From positions 1 to 36,856 of IMG/VR virus record IMGVR_UViG_3300029319_000169: a stretch of DNA of 36,856 nt; one strand, written 5' to 3'. The notes under the pieces were generated by a model. The model saw nothing but the letters and a program-made list of their open reading frames with translations, was not told the origin of the DNA and did not search any database. Below, one piece after another: positions 13,834-20,975 of this stretch (positions within the stretch are counted from its first letter, which is position 1; each line of letters opens with the position of its first letter). Position numbers and translations under genes: made by a program. Source of the DNA: a virus.

Positions 13834-14397
13834 TCAACGGTTTGCGTCTATAAACTGACCGGACCCTTTGGGTTGGTTCGATCTATATCTTTCTTTTGGG
13901 TCATAGACCACATCATCACACAAATAAAAGACTTCGTCAGCGACTTGAGACACAGCCTTGTTCAAAGACTTTTCAAACGAAACCACGACAACTTCTTTAC
14001 CTAAATCTTTTAACGGGTCTAACAAATAAATAAAGTCTCCATCGCCACTAACCAGGATAAAAGAGTCATAACTATCTTTATGGTACAAAGCATCTGCCGT
14101 TATACCCACATCCCAATTCGTATTCTGGGCGTGTCTTTTCTCTGAGTCAAAGTGCAGGTTCCTTTTCTTTATGTTGAAACCTAACATTCTGAGAGTGTTC
14201 ACAAAGTTTGTTTGATCGTGATTTGGGCTGGCGATCATGTAAGCAGTGCAGTTAACAACCGAGTCTTTCTCCTCGGCTATGTCAGCGACATACTCTAACA
14301 ACTTTTTATAATCCACACGAAAACTGGGACCGTGAGCATACCTACACGAGTACCATAGATTCTGAATATCAACTGCAACTTGGTATCTTTTCGCCAT
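13834..14397 (-). CDS. NYN-domain ribonuclease-like protein, 187 aa
   Basis: PIN-like NYN (LabA/DUF88) fold signatures: VAVDIQNLW with D10 and N13, then TNWDVGITADAL with D96 and D102, then VSGDGDFIYLL with D119 and D121, followed by GKEVVVVSF. These acidic residues would bind a catalytic metal, so a role in RNA cleavage or turnover is likely. The C-terminal tail (from residue 168) is polar and variable. GGTAGAG lies directly upstream, overlapping the stop region of the zinc miniprotein gene. Partner and substrate are unknown. Confidence 0.8.
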   Translation of the reverse strand: MAKRYQVAVDIQNLWYSCRYAHGPSFRVDYKKLLEYVADIAEEKDSVVNCTAYMIASPNHDQTNFVNTLRMLGFNIKKRNLHFDSEKRHAQNTNWDVGITADALYHKDSYDSFILVSGDGDFIYLLDPLKDLGKEVVVVSFEKSLNKAVSQVADEVFYLCDDVVYDPKERYRSNQPKGSGQFIDANR

Positions 14398-14403
14398 CTC
14401 TAC

Positions 14404-14535
14404 CTACTTTTCCAAAGCGTTAGAAGAACAGCTACAGTGTAAAAAGACACGACCACAAGTAGGACAGCTTCTCACCCTTACTGAATTTGCATCGTCTTCT
14501 TTTTTTTCAACGCCAGCTTCATCGCCTTGAGACAT
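14404..14535 (-). CDS. Zinc-ribbon miniprotein, 43 aa, overlapping the nuclease gene
   Basis: A short gene that shares 58 bases with the end of the nuclease gene in another frame. ATG at 14533-14535 follows GGGGAAAGAAAA, a good ribosome binding site. Residues 1-20 are acidic and polar; residues 24-36 carry CPTCGRVFLHCSC (C24, C27, C34, C36), able to bind one zinc. Its stop lies 6 bases before the NYN gene start and just upstream of that gene's ribosome binding site. The site, cysteine pattern and spacing make it a likely real gene. It could regulate or bridge the flanking nucleases; that is inference. Confidence 0.65.
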   Translation of the reverse strand: MSQGDEAGVEKKEDDANSVRVRSCPTCGRVFLHCSCSSNALEK

Positions 14536-15113
14536 TTTTCTTTCCCCATCGCTAAAAATCTTTTCAGCGTCACAACATGTACATCACCCACTTGGATGTG
14601 TGCAGTGGATTCCAAAGATTCATCAATACCCCAATTTACGAATTCCCAGAAATAATTTGGGAACATGCAAAATTCAGGGATTCTATTCTTCGTAAATATT
14701 AGAAGAGGGACTTGATCCTCTGGACATTCACTAGATGCCTGGTCCCACCACTTCCATACTGCAGACTTTTTACTAGTTAATATGGTGTGAAAACCTGCCA
14801 AAGCCTCTTGGTTTTTACACTCAACATGAAACATCCAATCTTCATCTGAAGTGCATAAGTCACCTGCCATATTGAAGTCCCCCTTTAGTGGAGAACCTCC
14901 TGATGCAGGAGTTCGATGAAACGAAGCTCCCCAAAACTCAGACAAGTATTTGGCTATCTTTCTTTCGAAAGTGCCACCTTTTCTCTTTGCTTTCTTTCCT
15001 GCCCTAGACCTAGATGAAGTAACACCAACGTCATCTGGGACGCCAATTACAAACTCATCCGACTCTAATATCTCATCAGTGAAGGGTTTCAGATGTTGTG
15101 GGTTCGATTTCAT
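14478..15113 (-). CDS. PDDEXK nuclease, Holliday-junction-resolvase-like, about 211 aa
   Basis: Contains RKGGTFERKIAKYLSEFWG (E53 counted from the upstream ATG at 15122), then HRTPASGGSPLKGDFN, AGDL with D88, and HVECKN (E101, K103): the order E...GD...ExK of the Hjc/VRR-NUC type restriction-like nuclease fold. It probably cuts branched DNA during recombination or packaging. Start uncertain: ATG at 15111-15113 has a weak GATGG upstream, while ATG at 15122 has none. It overlaps the gene at 15076-15291, and its 3' end overlaps the zinc miniprotein. Substrate is inference from the fold. Confidence 0.7.
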   Translation of the reverse strand: MKSNPQHLKPFTDEILESDEFVIGVPDDVGVTSSRSRAGKKAKRKGGTFERKIAKYLSEFWGASFHRTPASGGSPLKGDFNMAGDLCTSDEDWMFHVECKNQEALAGFHTILTSKKSAVWKWWDQASSECPEDQVPLLIFTKNRIPEFCMFPNYFWEFVNWGIDESLESTAHIQVGDVHVVTLKRFLAMGKEKCLKAMKLALKKKKTMQIQ

Positions 15114-15291
15114 TATTACCATCTTTTAAATTTATTTCTACCTGAAGGGCTTTACCTTCATCATCAATATATTGTTTGATTACATAATTATCATCTATGT
15201 AATTTCTAAACTCTTCTATCTGTAACAATGCTTGAAACAACCCTAAAAGGTATTCGTTAGCTTCAGATATAGATAATTCTTTCGTTTCCAT
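15076..15291 (-). CDS. Hypothetical acidic protein, 71 aa, possibly leaderless
   Basis: Acidic helical protein starting METKELSISEANEYLLGLFQ. No ribosome binding site precedes the ATG at 15289-15291, nor the ATG three codons upstream. Instead the promoter at 15299-15327 would start RNA at 15291-15292, at the codon itself, suggesting a leaderless message. It is the first gene of the operon leading through the nuclease, NYN and terminase genes. No family recognised. Confidence 0.55.
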   Translation of the reverse strand: METKELSISEANEYLLGLFQALLQIEEFRNYIDDNYVIKQYIDDEGKALQVEINLKDGNNEIEPTTSETLH

Positions 15292-15298
15292 CGGGACC

Positions 15299-15327
15299 AT
15301 ACTAAAAATGGTTCAAGTTAATGTCAA
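15299..15327 (-). promoter_or_regulatory. Sigma70 promoter TTGACA-N17-TAGTAT for the packaging operon
   Basis: TTGACA at 15322-15327 and TAGTAT at 15299-15304 on the minus strand, 17-base spacer, in the short gap after the membrane protein gene. The expected start point coincides with the ATG at 15291. It should drive 15076-15291 through the terminase and Dam genes. Confidence 0.6.
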
Positions 15328-15340
15328 GGAATACAGGCGT

Positions 15341-15574
15341 TTAAGAGAAAACGCCCAAGTAATAACAAAATAGATATATGATGCAGATCACAAACAAATC
15401 AGTATTAAAATCAAATGTAAGAGTCTGCGGAACCTGCTGGCCCTCTGGGGATTGTTGAGGATTTTCTAGGTTAGGATCACGCTTAAAATTTCGTATGGTG
15501 CCATATATGTCAACACAGGATATCACTAAGTAATATATGGCCACAAAAGACAGAAATTTAAAAACTCCGTCCAT
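15341..15574 (-). CDS. Two-segment membrane protein, 77 aa
   Basis: Hydrophobic segments at about residues 4-24 (FKFLSFVAIYYLVISCV) and 57-77 (DLFVICIIYLFCYYLGV) flank a polar, proline/glutamine-rich loop (ENPQQSPEGQQVPQ). AAGGTAGG lies 6 bases before the ATG, and the gene is 1 base from the KTSC gene's stop. Role unknown: holin, exclusion or membrane anchor are all possible. Confidence 0.6.
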   Translation of the reverse strand: MDGVFKFLSFVAIYYLVISCVDIYGTIRNFKRDPNLENPQQSPEGQQVPQTLTFDFNTDLFVICIIYLFCYYLGVFS

Positions 15575-15575
15575 G

Positions 15576-15791
15576 TCAACCTACCTTTTCACACGAAAAT
15601 CCACCACTTTTGATTAACTGATTGAAAGCAGTCCCAATCGACACTGACACCATAAGACTGTTGTATACATCTTCTGGGACATCAAAATATTGATACAACT
15701 GCCCTCTTGAGAACTCCACTTCCATAGTCTTCTCTTGCATGTCATACCCTATAGACTTGATAGAACTTGACGCAACTTCATCTCTTTCCAT
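15576..15791 (-). CDS. KTSC-domain protein, 71 aa
   Basis: Matches the KTSC pattern over its full length: SSSIKSIGYD, then MEVEFSRGQLYQYFDVPEDV, then SVSIGTAFNQLIKSG. The domain is widespread in bacteria and phages, fused to lysyl-tRNA synthetase and other enzymes, and possibly binds nucleic acid; its exact role is unknown. Start at 15789-15791 chosen for the GGAG 6 bases upstream; a TTG four codons earlier overlaps that site. It lies between tRNA-Leu and the membrane protein gene. Confidence 0.8.
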   Translation of the reverse strand: MERDEVASSSIKSIGYDMQEKTMEVEFSRGQLYQYFDVPEDVYNSLMVSVSIGTAFNQLIKSGGFSCEKVG

Positions 15792-15825
15792 TAAAAACTC
15801 CAAAATTTCCCCTTTATAATATATG

Positions 15826-15908
15826 TGGGGCTGGGGGGACTCGAACCCCCACAGCCAAAAGCCAACGGATTTTAAGTCCGTCGTGTCTACCTATTCCACC
15901 ACAGCCCC
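15826..15908 (-). tRNA. tRNA-Leu (anticodon UAA)
   Basis: Minus-strand cloverleaf with a long variable arm: acceptor GGGGCTG / CAGCCCC, anticodon stem ACGGA / TCCGT with loop CTTAAAA (anticodon TAA), T-stem GGGGG / CCCCC with loop TTCGAGT, discriminator A, no encoded CCA. It reads UUA. Its first base is also the last base of the stop codon of the gene at 15908-16192, so mRNA and tRNA must be processed from one transcript. Confidence 0.93.
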
Positions 15909-16192
15909 TACTCGTCAGAGTCTTCAGAAGCTTCCTCTTCACCCTCTTTTTCAACAGGCTCATAGAACAAACCGATGGTTATGTTCTGCACCGGGACCGA
16001 AGAGTCTTGTTCACCCTCTTCAAGTTCAACCCCAGGTAACGAGCTTCTTGGAACAGAAAAGATATTAGAATCCATCTGCACATCAAGAACCTTAGCCTCA
16101 TCCATACCCTCAGACCTCAACCATTCGTTTACAACGTTATCCAAAGGAATAGGGTCATTGAGAAAATTCACACTAAACGATTTAAACTTCAT
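15908..16192 (-). CDS. Hypothetical protein with acidic tail, 94 aa, between two tRNAs
   Basis: Starts MKFKSFSVNFLNDPIPLDNV and ends in a run of glutamate and serine (EKEGEEEASEDSDE). The ribosome binding site AGGAGG follows directly after the CCA end of the upstream tRNA, and the stop codon TAG shares its last base with the first base of tRNA-Leu. tRNA processing at both sides would therefore trim this message to little more than its coding region. No family recognised. Confidence 0.7.
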   Translation of the reverse strand: MKFKSFSVNFLNDPIPLDNVVNEWLRSEGMDEAKVLDVQMDSNIFSVPRSSLPGVELEEGEQDSSVPVQNITIGLFYEPVEKEGEEEASEDSDE

Positions 16193-16202
16193 AATTACCT
16201 CC

Positions 16203-16278
16203 TGGTGGACCCCCAGGGACTTGAACCCTGAACCGTCCGGTTATGAGCCGGATGCTCTAACCATTGAGCTAGAGGTCC
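16203..16278 (-). tRNA. tRNA with CAU anticodon (Met or lysidine-type Ile2), CCA encoded
   Basis: Minus-strand cloverleaf: acceptor GGACCTC / GGGGTCC, D-stem GCTC / GAGC, anticodon stem TCCGG / CCGGA with loop CTCATAA, T-stem CAGGG / CCCTG with loop TTCAAGT, discriminator A followed by an encoded CCA (16203-16205). The D-arm (GCTCAATGGTTAGAGCA) and T-loop resemble bacterial tRNA-Ile2 more than elongator tRNA-Met, so it may read AUA after lysidine modification. Initiator features are absent. Confidence 0.9.
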
Positions 16279-16295
16279 GTAAATTAAAAAACAAG

Positions 16296-18230
16296 TTAAG
16301 CAGAGATACTCATACCATCCTTTCTCTGCAATACAATTTCATCATTAAAATAACTCTTCAACTCATCTCTGTGAGTAATCACAAAGACAGATGACTTTCT
16401 CCGCGCCAGATCTTCTAACACCTTAATCACATAGTAAAGTCCCTCCGCGTCAACACCCTCAAAAACTTCATCTAAGAGCAAAATGTTAAACCTTTTTCCA
16501 GATCTAGAGGATATGAAATCGTTAAACGCTAGGGCCACCGCTAGGTCTACTCGACGCCTCTCCCCACCACTATTACCTTCGTAAGTTTCAGATGCCTTTT
16601 TGTTCTTAATCTCAAGGTTAAAGTCCTCTCTATACTCACCAGAGGACAACTGCTTTACAGTGTTGAATCTTGCGGTAATGCCGCCATCGGTAAGTATAGT
16701 GAGGTAGTGATTGAGTCTCTCATTTATGTATGGGACAACTTTATCCAACATAAAAGATCGAATGCCTTTCCGAGAAAACCCATTTACCCAGAACTTAACG
16801 TAATTTATTTCCTCAGACTTCTGCTCAATTTCAGAATCAAGAGACTTTATCTTTTCCTTACATTCGTTTAATTGGCGCTCTTGAGAAGCTAATACTCCTT
16901 TCCAAGGGACCTCCTCAGTCTCCTCTTCAAGCTCTGCAATACGATTCTTCAGAAAATTTATCTCTTGAGCGTATGTCTCAATTCTAGATTCAAGAGATTG
17001 CTTTTTAGACTCTATCTTATTTTGGTAAATCAACTCAGACGTGAACTGTTTAGATAAGTCCCTAGCCGCTCTCATAGAAGTTTCTAGCTTTTCTTTTCGA
17101 CTCTCATAAGACTTAGACAAAGACTCTAACTTTTCAGCCAAAGATTTAACAGACCTCAAGTTATCCGCGATCTCAAACTCAAGATAACCTTTATGACTCT
17201 CAATACTATCGACCGTGATTACAGACCCACAATGATTACAGTGTTCCCCTGCGTCACTACCATCACTGAGAGCAGCTATCCTGGCTTTGAAAGACCCTAC
17301 GACACCATCTATTCTACCTTTAAGGCCAATAATTTCGTCTCTACGCTCACGATATCTTTTAGTAAGACTATCTCTTTTTAGCTTTTCAGATCTCTCTAAC
17401 TCCTCACATTGAGAAATTCTATCTTCGATATCCGATACATCTTTTGTTTCAGGCATATCAGAAAGGGCTTTTTTCTCGCTAGATAAAGTCTCGATGCAAT
17501 ACTCTAACTCCTCGGCCACAGTCTTTTTCTTCTGCAACAGTTCACGCTCACCATCTGCGATTCGCCTCTTACAATCAATTATGCTTTGGGTGAGATCTTC
17601 TATCCTGTTGAGGTGATTGTTGCGTTCTCTACTAAGAATATCTACCTCGGAGGAAAGACCATTCAGTACCTTTTTAGAATGCTCATGCGCCCTAGCAAAA
17701 GCCTCAATGTTAAGAACCTTCTCCATCGTAGACTTTTTCTCTGCATCACTCATCTCAGAGAACCGCTTCAGGTTCTTACTATGCCCTTGGCCAAATATAA
17801 TGGAGTTAGCAAAAGATATCTTATCCATGCCGATCACAGACTCGATAAACTCTTGAGTTTCTCTATTATCTTTACCTCTTGAGTCCACCCCATTGATGTA
17901 AAGATAGAGATTGTTCTTTTTCTTTGTATGTTTTCGGTATCTCTCTACCTGGTACTTAGTGTCTCCGTCTATCATCTGAACGACAACAGAGCAGTCTTTC
18001 TTGACTGTGTTATTCACAACACCGTCAGCAGATCGAATATTGCGTAAAGTGTCCCCAAAGAGACACCAGTACACCGCCTCTAAGATACACGACTTCCCAC
18101 TCCCATTGCTGGAACTCGTGGTGTCGTCCAGGTTCTCCCCAGCGATGCGTGTAAGGCCACGACCGCTAAGGATCGCATCTACCTCACCTATTATTAGAAA
18201 GTTTCTGATTCCTACAGATTGAATTTCCAC
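16296..18230 (-). CDS. SbcC/Rad50-like recombination ATPase (T4 gp46 analogue)
   Basis: 644-residue SMC-type protein. N-terminal Walker A SNGSGKS (41-47), long coiled coils (about 180-330 and 345-490), a zinc hook CNHC (C331, C334) between them, ABC signature SGGERRRVDLAVALA (554-568), Walker B ILLLDE (D587, E588) and H-loop THRDE (H620). With the nuclease at 19879-20958 it forms the SbcCD/Mre11-Rad50 complex that processes DNA ends for recombination. Start is GTG at 18228-18230 with AGGTAAAG upstream; MEIQSVGIRNF fits the family N-terminus. The 3' end lies 17 bases before the CAU tRNA. Confidence 0.93.
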   Translation of the reverse strand: MEIQSVGIRNFLIIGEVDAILSGRGLTRIAGENLDDTTSSSNGSGKSCILEAVYWCLFGDTLRNIRSADGVVNNTVKKDCSVVVQMIDGDTKYQVERYRKHTKKKNNLYLYINGVDSRGKDNRETQEFIESVIGMDKISFANSIIFGQGHSKNLKRFSEMSDAEKKSTMEKVLNIEAFARAHEHSKKVLNGLSSEVDILSRERNNHLNRIEDLTQSIIDCKRRIADGERELLQKKKTVAEELEYCIETLSSEKKALSDMPETKDVSDIEDRISQCEELERSEKLKRDSLTKRYRERRDEIIGLKGRIDGVVGSFKARIAALSDGSDAGEHCNHCGSVITVDSIESHKGYLEFEIADNLRSVKSLAEKLESLSKSYESRKEKLETSMRAARDLSKQFTSELIYQNKIESKKQSLESRIETYAQEINFLKNRIAELEEETEEVPWKGVLASQERQLNECKEKIKSLDSEIEQKSEEINYVKFWVNGFSRKGIRSFMLDKVVPYINERLNHYLTILTDGGITARFNTVKQLSSGEYREDFNLEIKNKKASETYEGNSGGERRRVDLAVALAFNDFISSRSGKRFNILLLDEVFEGVDAEGLYYVIKVLEDLARRKSSVFVITHRDELKSYFNDEIVLQRKDGMSISA

Positions 18231-18360
18231 TACTGTCTTTACCTGTATCTATAAAATTATTGGGCCAATCTTCTAACGGCCTGTCGCATATCGGACAAAA
18301 TTTATTTAAAACCACTACTCCACAATTATAACACAATTTGTACGCTGGATCTTCGGACAT
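18184..18360 (-). CDS. Zinc-ribbon miniprotein, 58 aa
   Basis: Residues 10-26 hold CYNCGVVVLNKFCPICD, two CxxC pairs 9 residues apart, a compact zinc ribbon; the tail is polar. Start at 18358-18360 follows GAGGAG by about 9 bases; an ATG at 18396 has no site. It overlaps the SbcC-like gene by 47 bases and the membrane protein gene by 46. It probably binds nucleic acid or a protein partner; no family recognised. Confidence 0.65.
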   Translation of the reverse strand: MSEDPAYKLCYNCGVVVLNKFCPICDRPLEDWPNNFIDTGKDSSGNSICRNQKLSNNR

Positions 18361-18650
18361 TCTGGGGCGCTCCTCAAACACATATCTTTCTGGCATGCAA
18401 TAACTAAGTTTATCGCTTCAATGCTAGTCTCTATGCGATGAGAGGAAACACAATCTAAAAGTTTATCACTCGTACAACTATCCAAGTCTATTAAATTTTT
18501 ATTTGAGCACCCACAAAAAGAAGAACTAAAAATAATAAATAAAACTAATACAAATGCCCAGAAAACCTTACCGCCATCACGTTTAAAAAACGAAATAGTA
18601 TCAATAACAAAACATTTTAATTCATTAAAAGATTCTTTATCGTAATACAT
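18315..18650 (-). CDS. Membrane-anchored cysteine-rich protein, possible spanin-type, 111 aa
   Basis: A short charged N-terminus, then a hydrophobic segment at about residues 30-46 (FWAFVLVLFIIFSSSF), then a polar domain with about eight cysteines (for example CGCSN, DSCTSD, LDCVSS, ACQKDMCL, APECPK), as expected for a disulfide-bonded periplasmic domain. It follows the transglycosylase gene within 2 bases, where spanin or other lysis genes often sit, but no lipobox or coiled coil is seen. Start at 18648-18650 is weakly supported. Confidence 0.55.
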   Translation of the reverse strand: MYYDKESFNELKCFVIDTISFFKRDGGKVFWAFVLVLFIIFSSSFCGCSNKNLIDLDSCTSDKLLDCVSSHRIETSIEAINLVIACQKDMCLRSAPECPKIQRTNCVIIVE

Positions 18651-18651
18651 G

Positions 18652-19119
18652 TCACTCAAAAACAATGGACTCTATGTGATGTTCAATATACGTCAAGCGT
18701 CTCTTAGTGCTCAACACCCTTCTAGCATAATACCTGGACTGTTTTGTACACTTATTGCCAGCGTTATAGTGGCATAGAGCCTCTTTTTCATCCTTATACT
18801 TGGCTAAATATACCTTTAAAGCTCGTATACCCTCAACCAACAGATCGCACCCCTCTAATTTTTTATTAGGACACCAATATTTGGGAAGCACTTGCATAGG
18901 CCCACGAGCGCCAGCCTTGCTGACAGCATTCGCGTTAAATCCAGACTCGTGCCACGCTACAGCCGCAGCGAGATTAGGCGGCGCATCCATCTCAACCGCT
19001 AAATCCATGACAGAAATGCACGTAGAAATCCTGTCTGGCATCTTCTTCTCTATTCTATCATTCCAGGATTCTGGGTATAGCGTCTGTAGTAAAGCAATAC
19101 ATAAGTATAAATGGTCCAT
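18652..19119 (-). CDS. Endolysin: SLT-type lytic transglycosylase, 155 aa
   Basis: Lysozyme-fold transglycosylase signature: AWHESGFNANAVSKAGARGP with catalytic E58, then GPMQVLP (73-79) and CHYNAGN (116-122). It would cleave peptidoglycan between MurNAc and GlcNAc for host lysis, or locally at infection. Start at 19117-19119 follows AAGGCGG; the first 15 residues (MDHLYLCIALLQTLY) are hydrophobic and could be an export or anchor signal, though no clear cleavage site follows. It is embedded between SbcC and SbcD homologues, which is an unusual site for a lysis gene. Confidence 0.85.
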   Translation of the reverse strand: MDHLYLCIALLQTLYPESWNDRIEKKMPDRISTCISVMDLAVEMDAPPNLAAAVAWHESGFNANAVSKAGARGPMQVLPKYWCPNKKLEGCDLLVEGIRALKVYLAKYKDEKEALCHYNAGNKCTKQSRYYARRVLSTKRRLTYIEHHIESIVFE

Positions 19120-19123
19120 AACT

Positions 19124-19438
19124 CTAACCGCCTTTTTTATAAGTTGCCCAAGCTCTAGTTTCCTTTTCGTACCAATCAACAACAAAAGTTTTTACAAATT
19201 TGTCTGGTAATTCGAGTAAACCTTCAGCCTCGACGTCTGATAGTTTAGTATATCTATAGCCAAGCTTATCCAATTCAAACTGAACTTGATATGCCTTAAT
19301 ACCATCTTCGCACCTAATTATGCCTCTTCCAAAATAATCAGATTCATTATCAATCGCGCATTTTAAAACCTCTTCCCTGTGAATACCTCCACAGTGAACT
19401 TTTAAAAAAACAGGATCGTTATTTAAAAACATACTCAT
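19124..19438 (-). CDS. Hypothetical protein, 104 aa
   Basis: Soluble mixed protein beginning MSMFLNNDPVFLKVHCGGIH. The ATG overlaps the preceding stop (TGATG) with little ribosome binding site, so expression should depend on coupling to the zinc-finger gene upstream. No family recognised. Confidence 0.6.
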   Translation of the reverse strand: MSMFLNNDPVFLKVHCGGIHREEVLKCAIDNESDYFGRGIIRCEDGIKAYQVQFELDKLGYRYTKLSDVEAEGLLELPDKFVKTFVVDWYEKETRAWATYKKGG

Positions 19439-19875
19439 CAGATGGATATCTCATAAGAGCAATCTCCAGGTCTGGACCAAGGCTCTATCTTATAGTCTGG
19501 GTATTTGAACTCATATACCTCATCCATGATAGACTTTTTCATTGCCTGTATACTCTTAACATACTCATCAGGAATCGTATCTTCTACCCAATCCCGAACA
19601 ACATATTCCTCTACCTTAAGACAATCAGCTATCTCCCCAACCCCAACGTTACGTATGCAATATATCAAGTCGGCTAATTTTTTTGAGGTCCGTTGTCTAC
19701 CATCAAATGCTTTAGTTCTATCTTCAGGGTACCTCGGGTAAGATCTAAGACCGCCGTTGTTCTGAACTTTTTTAAAACAAGATTCACACAGACCTCTACC
19801 TTTATAAAGAAGTTCTGATTTTGGTTTTTTACAAAGCTTGCAGTGATCTAACTCAAGAGGCCAAATTCGTTCCAT
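19438..19875 (-). CDS. Zinc-finger plus helix-turn-helix protein, 145 aa
   Basis: An N-terminal four-cysteine finger (CKLCKKP at residues 12-18 and LCESC at about 29-33), then a helical region resembling a helix-turn-helix (LADLIYCIRNVGVGEIADCL, then KVEEYVVRDWVED). It likely binds DNA as a phage regulator. It starts 3 bases after the SbcD-like gene, overlapping its GTAGAG ribosome binding site with that gene's end. Target unknown. Confidence 0.6.
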   Translation of the reverse strand: MERIWPLELDHCKLCKKPKSELLYKGRGLCESCFKKVQNNGGLRSYPRYPEDRTKAFDGRQRTSKKLADLIYCIRNVGVGEIADCLKVEEYVVRDWVEDTIPDEYVKSIQAMKKSIMDEVYEFKYPDYKIEPWSRPGDCSYEISI

Positions 19876-19878
19876 GAT

Positions 19879-20958
19879 TCACTCTACAACTTCAGAAAGG
19901 ATTTTTTTACCCATAGATATGAGCTTTGAAACATCTAAACTTTCGGTAGAAATTATATCGGAATTTGCATAATCTTCCAATACACCATAGAAACCTTTTT
20001 CCTCAGATAACTCCACTCTTTGTAGTGATATAGTCTTATCTTCTGGAGTAAATCTAAACTCCACAGTTAAAGCGCCTGATGACAACAAGTTATCTGACAA
20101 CTCTTTTTTCTCATCTTCAGCCAGTTCTGACTTGGTCACCACGCGCACAAACTTATTACAAACGTCTCGTCCATCAGCGCCCCCTTCTAAAACCATGAAC
20201 TCAGGGGCGCTACACCTCTCTCTTGTTATGGACATGTCCTTTGAATCACACACAACAAAAGACTTTTCAAATCCTACATCATCCCACCTGTGCTGCATGG
20301 CGGACCCGATGTAATGAAACTTCGAACCAATCTGCTGCCCAATGTGATAATGACCGCTAAATATGATGTCCCACCTATCTGGATGAAGCATCGGTAAACT
20401 TAGCTCACATGGAATGACGTAATCCCCAGGTCCGATCTTCGCACCTTGAACACCATAATGAATCAGCAAGATAGATTTCTTGACCCAGTCAGGCTTATTA
20501 TTTATACCCTCTAACGCGTGTGCCGCTATGACCTCGCCGTCATCATAATACGGCACAGTAAACAGCCCCACACCTGATCTTTTATCTAACGGCCACCACT
20601 TCGGCTCATCTGCCACGAAGCAAGAACTACTAGAGTTAAACCTCTCAAGCGCATGTATAGTTCCAGACCTATTTGCTTGGTCATGATTACCAACAAGAAG
20701 AACGCTTTTTACGCCATCACGAGACTCAGACAAAATGGTTTGGTGAATCTTGTTATAAGTGTCTACATCAATAGACTTCCTTCGATCAAAAAGATCACCA
20801 CCAAACAACACCCACTTGGCCCCACAATCCCTAGCGTGTTGGTAAACTTGCTGGATAACTCCCACAGCATCCAACACACGACTGTTGGTCCCATGCTCAA
20901 GCACAGACCCATTTGAATATGGGTGTGCATGCAAATCAGAAAACAAACATATTTTCAT
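19879..20958 (-). CDS. SbcD/Mre11-like nuclease (T4 gp47 analogue)
   Basis: Calcineurin-like phosphoesterase motifs in order: SDLHAH (D8, H10), GGDLFD (D55), GNHD (N91, H92, D93), LIHYG (H167) and SGHYH (H203, H205), which coordinate two metals. The last third is the capping and SbcC-binding region. It pairs with the Rad50-like ATPase at 16296-18230 to resect DNA ends. Four genes, including the transglycosylase, separate the two partners. GGAAC lies 7 bases before the ATG. Confidence 0.93.
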   Translation of the reverse strand: MKICLFSDLHAHPYSNGSVLEHGTNSRVLDAVGVIQQVYQHARDCGAKWVLFGGDLFDRRKSIDVDTYNKIHQTILSESRDGVKSVLLVGNHDQANRSGTIHALERFNSSSSCFVADEPKWWPLDKRSGVGLFTVPYYDDGEVIAAHALEGINNKPDWVKKSILLIHYGVQGAKIGPGDYVIPCELSLPMLHPDRWDIIFSGHYHIGQQIGSKFHYIGSAMQHRWDDVGFEKSFVVCDSKDMSITRERCSAPEFMVLEGGADGRDVCNKFVRVVTKSELAEDEKKELSDNLLSSGALTVEFRFTPEDKTISLQRVELSEEKGFYGVLEDYANSDIISTESLDVSKLISMGKKILSEVVE

Positions 20959-20975
20959 TTAAATGTTCCGAGTAT

